The position numbers were made by a program, and so were the translations under genes. 14,585 nucleotides of DNA from Lachnospiraceae bacterium UBA1755 (GTDB lineage Bacteria; Bacillota; Clostridia; Lachnospirales; Lachnospiraceae). The stretch is from the NCBI GenBank assembly GCA_002314805.1, contig DCHJ01000072.1, positions 9,270-23,854 of the forward strand. The letters run 5' to 3'. Under the pieces are notes generated by a model. The model was not told where the DNA came from. It was given only the letters and a program-made list of their open reading frames with translations, and did no database searches. This document shows positions 9,102 through 14,585 of the stretch, piece by piece (the stretch's first letter is position 1; every line of letters starts with the position of its first letter).

Positions 9102-9141
9102 CTGATTCTTTCATTCATACAAAAGAGGATGGTACCAGCAC

Positions 9142-10791
9142 ATGAGTATTAAGAATACTGATTACATACCGGATATCCGTCAGATGGCAGAAATGGCAGA
9201 TGTTTTCGATGATATGAACTTTCGTGCAGAAATGATACGTGATGCCGCCATTAGCGATATTGAGGAACACGGGATACCTGATCTTTCCGGGTTATTGTGG
9301 TTCTTCTATACCGTGATAAAGGAGTTTCTGGAAGACGACTTTGAGAATTCCAATCTCTTCGAAACAGAATATATTAAAAAGCACATAGAAGGGAATACCT
9401 ATGATGAAAGGCTGGAACTCCAACTCACGGCTGAAGATCCGGTATTCAGCGATATCAGGAACAATATATTCCTTTCACGATTATTGCAGGACTATAAGGA
9501 TGGCAACGGAGAAGCAAAGGAATACATCAGAGCGCTGCTTATGCGCTATGTTCCGGATCAATTCAAACGGCTTAAAAAATACAAGGCAATGAATTTATCA
9601 ACCGCCTTAAACGATGGATTTCTGCCGAAACTGGCATGGGAAGACAAATGGGATGCATTTGAAATGCTGCGCGCATCCGCTCTTCTTATCGTGATGTGTC
9701 AGATTCTGAACATTGAAATAGACTCCGAAATGTATGCTATTACAAAGGGTATGAATAAAAGTTATGCAAAACTCAAGGAAGAGCATAAAGCAGACAAAGT
9801 GCACCCTTTTAATCACGAAGAGCATATGCGCATCTTTCACGAGGTAAAGTGCTATGAGTTTGGAGAAATCTTTGATTCGAGAACGGACATAAATACCAAT
9901 AAGATAATATCCTATATGCTATCTCATGAATATGATTTTGCCAAGGACTCACATGTAGGATATTTTTCCGAATCAGACCTACACTGTGATCTCATCAGTC
10001 TGGTAAAGGCCGGCATAAGAATTGATGAGCTTCCTGCATCTGAGCTATACAGTTTGATTTATATCATTCATATCATGGATGACCTTCTCCTTGAGTATGA
10101 AACAGCAAGGGAAACACTTTATGGACTTGTATATGAAGGATTTGATCCCTACCCTAAGGAAAAAGCACACCTGCGCCTTGCAGTCAAGCCCGGAGTTAAT
10201 ACAGTCCCTATAGCGAAGAAAGTAATGGAATCCGAAAAGATAACACTTAACGATTCAGACTATATTAAGGAGATTGAACGTCTTCAGGCAAAACTTCGCT
10301 GCGTCGAAAACGATGTGATCCATCAGCGTGAGCTATATGAGACACAGAGGGAAGAGAATCTTACGCTTAAGGCTGAAAACCGGGATATGGCTGATTTACG
10401 GGCCGAGCTCAAGGCACTCCGTGAATTCGCATATAACTGTGCCGATGATAAGACTACTGATCCTAAGACCTCACGAGAGGAAATGCTGGCAGAGCTTAGC
10501 TTAAAATCTGTCTGTATCATTGGCGGTCATGATAATTGGACAAATAAACTGAAGCTGTTATTCCCGAAATGGAAATATGCTGCGCCACAGGAACAGGGTA
10601 CTGTTCCAGTAAGCATACTCGATAATACAGAGCACGTGTTTATTTTCACATCACATATATGCCACTCTCAATATGGCAGATTTATCGAATACATCCGTAA
10701 AAACAATATTCCTCTTACGTATATTTCAAAAGTAAACATTGATGATAATATCAAGGAATTCTACAATGCGATATTCCCTGATAATCACTAA
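9142..10791 (+). CDS. Helical coiled-coil protein with C-terminal DUF2325 domain
   Basis: A 549-residue protein in three parts. Residues 1-370 are mostly helical, acidic and without a recognised fold. Residues 375-430 form a heptad-like coiled coil rich in Glu/Lys/Leu/Arg (from IKEIERLQAKLR to ELKALREF). Residues 454-549 match the DUF2325 pattern: CIIGGHDNWTNKLKLLFPKW at 458-477, then VFIFTSHICHSQYGRF and a closing PLTYISK strand. DUF2325 proteins are widespread in Firmicutes and have no settled biochemical role. The GGH and SHxxCHS segments could be ligand- or metal-binding, which is inference. The start has only a distant GAGG, about 13 bases upstream. The stop is 31 bases before the AlkZ-related gene. 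No signal peptide or membrane span is seen. Confidence 0.85.
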   Translation: MSIKNTDYIPDIRQMAEMADVFDDMNFRAEMIRDAAISDIEEHGIPDLSGLLWFFYTVIKEFLEDDFENSNLFETEYIKKHIEGNTYDERLELQLTAEDPVFSDIRNNIFLSRLLQDYKDGNGEAKEYIRALLMRYVPDQFKRLKKYKAMNLSTALNDGFLPKLAWEDKWDAFEMLRASALLIVMCQILNIEIDSEMYAITKGMNKSYAKLKEEHKADKVHPFNHEEHMRIFHEVKCYEFGEIFDSRTDINTNKIISYMLSHEYDFAKDSHVGYFSESDLHCDLISLVKAGIRIDELPASELYSLIYIIHIMDDLLLEYETARETLYGLVYEGFDPYPKEKAHLRLAVKPGVNTVPIAKKVMESEKITLNDSDYIKEIERLQAKLRCVENDVIHQRELYETQREENLTLKAENRDMADLRAELKALREFAYNCADDKTTDPKTSREEMLAELSLKSVCIIGGHDNWTNKLKLLFPKWKYAAPQEQGTVPVSILDNTEHVFIFTSHICHSQYGRFIEYIRKNNIPLTYISKVNIDDNIKEFYNAIFPDNH

Positions 10792-10822
10792 TTATTAAAT
10801 GATATTTCATTAAGGAAAAAGT

Positions 10823-11539
10823 ATGGCAAACGAAAATGGCGAATGGATAATGCATGGTGTCAGTGACAGGAATCCTTCCTGCATCAAAACCGTGGATAAG
10901 ATGATCGACTATATAAATGAAGTCGGTTTCCTTCCGCTGTTCAAGAATGAAGTGGAAGGTTTTTCTGTAGAAGAGCACACAAATGCAAAGTTCTGGTGGA
11001 CAGAGCACGAAAGGGATCCCTGGCTCTGGAGGGAACTAATCGCAAGAAGCGGTAAGCTTGCTTACGGTAAGTTCTTCAACAAGAAGGCCGGATTCATATC
11101 GTTAAAATGGCTTCCCTATTTCATAAACTATCGTCGTGATGGATATGACTTCGATGCATTATGGGATGACGAGAAGGCAAGCTACCGCGCAAAGAAGATA
11201 ATGGACTGCTTCGATGCAAGGGACGAATACTTCTCTTATGATTTAAAAGAAACAGCAGGCTTCGGAAAAGGCGGGGAGAAGAACTTCGACGGAATGATAA
11301 CAAGCCTGCAGATGCAGACATACCTCGTTGTAAAGGATCTTAAGAAACGAAAGAAGAAGGATGGCATGGAATACGGCTGGTCCGTTGCTCTTTATGCAAG
11401 GCCTGAAGACATATGGGGAAAGAAAATACTATCTGCTTACAAAGAAGACCCGGAGAAGTCTAAGGAACGTATATACAGGCAGATGGCAAAGCTCCATCCT
11501 GAAGCCTTTGATGATGACATAATGAGGAATATCAAATAG
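10823..11539 (+). CDS. AlkZ-related protein
   Basis: A 238-residue protein of the family annotated as AlkZ-related in Firmicutes, distantly linked to the AlkZ/YcaQ winged-helix DNA glycosylases. Visible family features are the aromatic block DPWLWRELIARSGKLAYGKF (66-85) followed by GFISLKWLPYF (90-100), and FGKGGEKNFDGMITSLQMQ (about 148-166), which looks like a winged-helix segment. A basic patch (KDLKKRKKK) follows and then YGWSVALYARPEDIWG. A DNA-binding or repair role is suggested by the family name but not shown here. I do not see a confidently placed AlkZ catalytic QxQ motif. AAGGA lies about six bases before the ATG. The Smr-domain gene starts three bases after its stop, so the two are almost surely co-transcribed. 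Confidence 0.75.
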   Translation: MANENGEWIMHGVSDRNPSCIKTVDKMIDYINEVGFLPLFKNEVEGFSVEEHTNAKFWWTEHERDPWLWRELIARSGKLAYGKFFNKKAGFISLKWLPYFINYRRDGYDFDALWDDEKASYRAKKIMDCFDARDEYFSYDLKETAGFGKGGEKNFDGMITSLQMQTYLVVKDLKKRKKKDGMEYGWSVALYARPEDIWGKKILSAYKEDPEKSKERIYRQMAKLHPEAFDDDIMRNIK

Positions 11540-11542
11540 CCT

Positions 11543-11797
11543 ATGAAATTTGAACCGATAATAGAAATAGACTGCCATGGTCTTAATGTCGAGCAGGCCG
11601 TACAGAAAGTACAGCTTGCAGTCAATAACGCCCATGTGAGTACCTACAGAATAAAGGTCATCCACGGATTCAACAGCGGGACCAGGATCAAGTCCGCTAT
11701 CAAAGAAGAGTTCAGTTATGGACGCGAGGAAAAAGTCTTAAGGATCGAGCCCGGCGAAAATATGGGCATCACTTATCTGATCTTAAAAGAATTGTAA
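11543..11797 (+). CDS. Small Smr-domain protein
   Basis: An 84-residue stand-alone Smr-type domain. The first signature, usually LDLHG, reads IDCHGLNVEQAV at 9-20. The second, usually HGxGxG, reads VIHGFNSGTRI at 39-49, and a closing strand NMGITYLILKEL ends the protein. Smr domains occur in MutS2 and in free-standing proteins and are linked to nucleic-acid nicking, including cleavage of RNA on collided ribosomes. This copy keeps the DxHG and HG cores but departs from the consensus in the second loop, so nuclease activity is uncertain. It begins three bases after the AlkZ-related stop with only a distant AGGA inside the previous gene, which points to translational coupling. Confidence 0.82.
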   Translation: MKFEPIIEIDCHGLNVEQAVQKVQLAVNNAHVSTYRIKVIHGFNSGTRIKSAIKEEFSYGREEKVLRIEPGENMGITYLILKEL

Positions 11798-11810
11798 CGA
11801 GGGGGAATTT

Positions 11811-12197
11811 ATGAGACTTAAGAATATACTAATAGTAGTCGGCAACATTGAAAAATCCGTAGAATTCTATCATGACCTCTTCGGCCTGAATGTGGTGTTG
11901 GATAACGACGGGAATGTCATTATGACGGAAGGGCTGGTATTACAGGACCGCACCATATGGGAGAGCTTCATCGGAAGGGAATGCACCACACCTAACAACA
12001 GCACAGAACTTTATTTTGAAGATGATGATGTCGTGGGCTTTGTCGAAAGACTAAAAACATACAAGGAACCTATACGGTTCGTAAATGAGCTCATGACACA
12101 TTCCTGGGGACAGACAGTGACCAGGTTCTATGATCCGGATGGCAATCTCATAGAAGTAGGCACACCCATGGGATTTGAAAGGCAAGACAATGTATGA
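11811..12197 (+). CDS. VOC/glyoxalase-fold protein
   Basis: A 128-residue single-chain vicinal-oxygen-chelate protein with paired beta-alpha-beta modules. The N-terminal half has ILIVVGNIEKSVEFYHDLFG (6-25), the classic start of the fold. The C-terminal half ends in TRFYDPDGNLIEVGTPMG, where the glutamate of IEVG is the usual metal ligand. The histidine often found at the first strand is replaced here (LKNIL), so the metal site may be incomplete and the protein could bind rather than convert a ligand. VOC members include glyoxalases, dioxygenases and fosfomycin- or bleomycin-resistance proteins; the substrate is not readable. A strong ribosome binding site (GAGGGGG) lies just before the ATG, 13 bases after the Smr gene, so it is the last gene of this short operon. 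Confidence 0.88.
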   Translation: MRLKNILIVVGNIEKSVEFYHDLFGLNVVLDNDGNVIMTEGLVLQDRTIWESFIGRECTTPNNSTELYFEDDDVVGFVERLKTYKEPIRFVNELMTHSWGQTVTRFYDPDGNLIEVGTPMGFERQDNV

Positions 12198-12204
12198 GCA
12201 GTAT

Positions 12205-12480
12205 TAAGTGTTTGACGGTCGCCAGGGCGCAGCCGTTTTCCTCGTCACCGGACAGAATCGTCATGTAGCGATTTATACTAAGAGGCTGCACGTTATCCAT
12301 GTCCTTTAGCGAAATATCGCTTAAAGCTTTTTCTGAATGCTCAGGCAAATAATTCACCATGAACTGCAGGAAATCTTTTATGTCACGCACATACTGATAC
12401 TTGGTAGCATAGTTCTGTGCACGCCCAAAGTTATAGATAACCTCAACTTTGAGGAATTCATATAACCAAGTACTGGAATC
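12205..12480 (-). pseudogene. Remnant of a tyrosine-recombinase-like N-terminal domain
   Basis: On the minus strand a frame is open from just after a TAA (12483-12481) down to about 12205. It reads WLYEFLKVEVIYNFG, then ATKYQYVRDIKDFLQFM, then LSDISLKDMDNVQPLSINRY and MTILSGDEENG. This resembles the SAM-like core-binding domain of Firmicute XerC/D-type recombinases, where a KYxYDxxxFxxF helix is followed by an IxDIxLxDLDxI segment and the IxRYxxxL helix. The catalytic domain (R-H-R-Y) is missing. The frame loses resemblance where it nears the VOC gene, converging with that gene's 3' end. No ATG start with a ribosome binding site remains. The family assignment is by eye only. Confidence 0.5.
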
Positions 12481-12494
12481 TTAAGAAAATGTCG

Positions 12495-12522
12495 AAAAAT
12501 GCCGAGAAAATCGGCATTTTTT
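12495..12522. terminator. Hairpin terminator, possibly bidirectional
   Basis: A perfect 11-base stem (AAAAATGCCGA with TCGGCATTTTT) encloses a five-base loop GAAAA and is followed by a run of T. The A-run on the left means it can also end minus-strand transcripts. It could stop read-through from the VOC operon into the transposase, an arrangement common at insertion-sequence edges. Confidence 0.75.
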
Positions 12523-12524
12523 GC

Positions 12525-12553
12525 TTGCGAAAACGAGGGTGATATGGTATAAT
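12525..12553 (+). promoter_or_regulatory. Transposase promoter
   Basis: A sigma-A-type promoter with -35 TTGCGA (12525-12530), a 17-base spacer and a consensus -10 TATAAT (12548-12553). The TG at 12545-12546 gives an extended -10. The start of transcription would fall near 12560, about 28 bases before the transposase ATG. Confidence 0.75.
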
Positions 12554-12576
12554 TTTAGTTATAGATATAACTAAAA
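12553..12576. promoter_or_regulatory. Perfect palindrome at the transposase transcription start
   Basis: TTTTAGTTAT and ATAACTAAAA form a perfect 10-base inverted repeat around AGAT. It begins in the last base of the -10 box, covers the likely transcription start and ends against the ribosome binding site AAAGGAG. This position suits an operator for a repressor or for the transposase itself, or a short 5' leader hairpin that tempers translation. The role is inferred from position only. Confidence 0.5.
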
Positions 12577-12587
12577 AGGAGACAACA

Positions 12588-14243
12588 ATGCTTCGAAAAG
12601 ATATAAAGGTAAAACGTCCGGAAAAAACAAAACTTTATGCCCAGAAGGGCAATACATATGTATATGCGGTAATTGGAGCGGACTATAAGAAAGACAGACA
12701 GTACGTAGTCGAAAAGCGCTGCTGCGTCGGAAAGATGATAGATGATATATACATGTTTCCAAACGAGAATTACTTTATTATGTTTGCAGAGGGGAACGAT
12801 GATGTTGAGGAGGTCCTTCCGGAAAAGAGTGACTGTCTTAAAATAGGGATGCCGATGCTGTTAAACAGGATCGCCGAAAACATAGGAATGAGAGATGTAC
12901 TCAAGGATGCTTATGATGAGAAGATTACAAGTATCATCCTCGATTTGATAAGCTATATGATAATAAAGGAAAGCAGTGTGATGCAGCATTATCCTGATTA
13001 TGCATGGGAGCATTTCACAACGGCAGCAAGAGATATGGATGATACGCAGATAAGTACCTTTTTGAGAGAAAAGATACAGACGCGCCACATAGATAAGTTC
13101 CTTGATGGCTGGAATGAATTACGGCCTGAGAAAAGTGGGATCTATATAAGCTACGATAGCACTGATATAAATACTTCGGCTGAAGGCGCAGACTTCGGAG
13201 AATTCGGACATGCAAAAGATAACAGTGAGCTTGAGCAGATAAACATAAGCTATGCTGTGGATCAGGAGGATGCCACGCCGTTATTCTATGAACTTTATCC
13301 CGGCAGCATAATAGATAACAGTCAGTGCAGCTGGATGGTTGAAAAAGCGAGAAGCTATGGATACAGTCATGTCGGGTTCATACTGGACAGAGGTTATTTC
13401 AGTAAAAAGAACATAAGGTATTTTGACAGGAATGGATACGAGTTTCTGCTGATGATAAAGCAGGACAGTAAGCTCGTAAAAGATATGATAAAGGACGCCA
13501 GACTTCCGCTTCTTACAAAGAACAGATACTACCTTGCGGAACACGGGGTGTATGGTATGACAAAGGAAGGACTCATTGGGGAGAGCCCGGCGGTTAGATA
13601 TTTCCATATATACTATGATAATGTAAGAGCAAGCGAGGAAAGGAACCGGTTCCTTGATGGAATACTTGAGAAAGAAAAGCAGCTGATAAAGAAGACGGAT
13701 AGAAAGTTCAGGAAAGAGGAAGAACTGATAGCTTACAAGCAGTTCTTCAAGTTCAAATTCGATGAGTACGGATATCTGAAGACATACAAGAGGGACGAGG
13801 CGAAGATACAGGCAAAGACAGATCAATTAGGATATTTTGTTATAGTCACCTCGGAGAACATGACAGCATCAGAAGCGCTTGATATCTATAGAAAGAGAGA
13901 TTCAACAGAGAAAATGTTCATGTCATTAAAGAGCGGGCTTGGATATGAGTGTTTCCGTGTACATAGCCAGGCATCAATAGAGTCGAAGACGCATTTAATC
14001 TTTCTTGCGAGCATTATAAGGAATGAATTGTTCAATACGCTAAAGACAATAAGCAGTAAAGACAAGAAGAGTTATACGGTTCCTGCAGCTATAAGGGAGT
14101 TGGAGAAGGTAACAGCAGTAAAAGATGGAAAGGGGAAGTATGTAAGGCGATATGGACTTACTGCAAAACAGAAGAAGATGCTGAATGCATTCGGGATAAC
14201 CGAAAAGCAAGTGAGCGAAGCGGTAAGCCAATTGAATAAATAG
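12588..14243 (+). CDS. IS1634-like (IS4 superfamily) transposase
   Basis: A full-length 551-residue DDE transposase that cuts and moves its own insertion sequence. The catalytic triad is readable: D190 in ISYDSTDINT, D267 in FILDRGYFSKKNI, and E441 in the YREK signature of the IS4 superfamily, with exact spacing Y434-x2-R437-x3-E441-x6-K448. The long insertion between the second Asp and the Glu (about 270-433) is the beta-rich region typical of IS4/IS1634 enzymes. Length, the N-terminal segment (KGNTYVYAVIG) and the VHSQASIESKTHLIFLASII helix after the Glu suggest the IS1634 group. The ribosome binding site AAAGGAG is about seven bases from the ATG, with its own promoter and upstream terminator. 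No frameshift or stop is seen, so the enzyme is probably functional. Confidence 0.93.
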   Translation: MLRKDIKVKRPEKTKLYAQKGNTYVYAVIGADYKKDRQYVVEKRCCVGKMIDDIYMFPNENYFIMFAEGNDDVEEVLPEKSDCLKIGMPMLLNRIAENIGMRDVLKDAYDEKITSIILDLISYMIIKESSVMQHYPDYAWEHFTTAARDMDDTQISTFLREKIQTRHIDKFLDGWNELRPEKSGIYISYDSTDINTSAEGADFGEFGHAKDNSELEQINISYAVDQEDATPLFYELYPGSIIDNSQCSWMVEKARSYGYSHVGFILDRGYFSKKNIRYFDRNGYEFLLMIKQDSKLVKDMIKDARLPLLTKNRYYLAEHGVYGMTKEGLIGESPAVRYFHIYYDNVRASEERNRFLDGILEKEKQLIKKTDRKFRKEEELIAYKQFFKFKFDEYGYLKTYKRDEAKIQAKTDQLGYFVIVTSENMTASEALDIYRKRDSTEKMFMSLKSGLGYECFRVHSQASIESKTHLIFLASIIRNELFNTLKTISSKDKKSYTVPAAIRELEKVTAVKDGKGKYVRRYGLTAKQKKMLNAFGITEKQVSEAVSQLNK

Positions 14244-14552
14244 AGGGCATGCTGTAGCGAAGAGGAGGCGCAGATTTTGAGAAAACCAGTCTGGAGTCAG
14301 CTTGGATTTCTACAGTGTCGGAGCCCGCCTTTTATCAAACCCACCCTCACAGAGTAATTTTTCCTATATTCGCTGAACCCACCCGAAGAGCGGAAGCCGG
14401 GCTCCTCTGAATCTCAAACAAAAAGATCGGCTGCATTGTTGATAAGCGGCCGAATCAACCTTAAAGGGGGTTTAGTTATAGAAAAAGCTCAAAGTTAAGG
14501 ATAATCATATACTCAAGTAAGAAAATCTTACAAATTAAAAAGGAGAAATATC
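14244..14552. other. Non-coding stretch with inverted repeats after the transposase
   Basis: Bases 14244-14552 hold no gene I can support. They contain an 8-base inverted repeat GGAGCCCG (14320-14327) with CGGGCTCC (14398-14405), and inside that arm a repeated AACCCACCC. A second hairpin has TCGGCTGC (14427-14434) with GCGGCCGA (14446-14453), one mismatch, over an 11-base loop. A small palindrome GTAAGAAAATCTTAC lies at 14517-14531, just upstream of the next gene. The stretch probably includes the right end of the insertion sequence, a possible structured RNA or leader, and the promoter of the following gene. I recognise no known riboswitch consensus. Confidence 0.5.
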
Positions 14553-14585
14553 ATGGATGCTCAAGTATTAACTGTTTCATCAAAA
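14553..14585 (+). CDS. Start of an unidentified gene, truncated by the window edge
   Basis: An ATG at 14553 follows a strong ribosome binding site (AAGGAG, about seven bases upstream) and an A-rich leader. The first 11 residues read MDAQVLTVSSK and the frame is open to the window end. Too little is visible to name a family. The promoter is probably within the preceding 100 bases. Confidence 0.6.
   Translation, partial: MDAQVLTVSSK

Larger units (their letters stand above)
12484..14300 (+). mobile_element. Insertion sequence, IS1634-like, ends not resolved
   Basis: The intact transposase with its own promoter and upstream terminator indicates an insertion sequence. I could not find convincing terminal inverted repeats or a target-site duplication by eye, so the limits given are approximate. 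A left edge near 12484 is suggested because the recombinase remnant is interrupted by a stop there. The right edge lies somewhere after 14243. Confidence 0.55.

Noticed and set aside
12148..12390. Minus-strand open frame treated as a complete gene
   Set aside because: Its recombinase-like similarity begins upstream of any start codon and fades before the VOC gene, so it is better described as a remnant than an intact 80-residue protein.
12473..14289. CTGG...AAAAT-like ends (left from 12473, right to 14289) as alternative terminal inverted repeats
   Set aside because: The match needs gaps and has no flanking target-site duplication that I can see.
12535..14348. GAGGGTG (12535-12541) and CACCCTC (14342-14348) as terminal inverted repeats of the insertion sequence
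   Set aside because: Only seven bases match before similarity fades, and the left copy falls within the promoter spacer. Too weak to set the element ends.
12554..14482. The TTTAGTTATAGA pair as a target-site duplication
   Set aside because: The left copy lies downstream of the transposase promoter, too close to the start codon to be outside the element.
1..14585. tRNA, rRNA or CRISPR array
   Set aside because: No T-loop-like tRNA core, rRNA segment or regularly spaced repeats were seen on either strand by eye.

Overview
The window looks like chromosomal DNA of an anaerobic gut- or rumen-type Firmicute, most likely a Lachnospiraceae member such as Butyrivibrio or a relative. This rests on moderate GC, strong AGGAG-type ribosome binding sites, protein style, and the set of families present (two-module reductase-terminated NRPS, STAS protein, DUF2325 protein, AlkZ-related protein, IS1634-like transposase). 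The taxonomic call is inference.

Layout. Bases 1-6969 hold the 3' part of a very large nonribosomal peptide synthetase: condensation (its N-terminal half lies off the window), adenylation, carrier, condensation, adenylation, carrier, then a terminal NAD(P)H-dependent thioester reductase. This architecture predicts release of a short peptide as an aldehyde, as in known gut clostridial dipeptide-aldehyde/pyrazinone synthetases. A STAS-domain anti-sigma-factor-antagonist-like gene (7163-7462) and an unrecognised 57-residue ORF (7496-7669) follow on the same strand. Next is an HD-domain phosphohydrolase (7723-8709).

Bases 8710-9141 look like decayed coding DNA, ending in a fragment that resembles a flavin-reductase C-terminus. 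Then come four same-strand genes: a 549-residue helical/coiled-coil protein with a C-terminal DUF2325 domain (9142-10791), an AlkZ-related protein (10823-11539), a small Smr-domain protein (11543-11797) and a VOC/glyoxalase-fold protein (11811-12197). The last three are closely spaced and probably co-transcribed.

The right end is mobile-element territory. An antisense remnant of a tyrosine-recombinase-like N-terminus (about 12205-12480) is followed by a hairpin terminator, a well-formed promoter with a perfect palindrome at the expected transcription start, and an intact IS4-superfamily/IS1634-like transposase with DDE and YREK motifs (12588-14243). The 309 bases after it are non-coding with several inverted repeats. 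The first 11 codons of another gene begin at 14553.

The most notable content is the NRPS, whose two adenylation pockets I could not match to a known substrate, and its physical link to a partner-switching-type regulator. I did not find a clearly new multi-gene system. The most unusual unexplained stretches are the structured flank right of the transposase and the decayed segment at 8710-9141.
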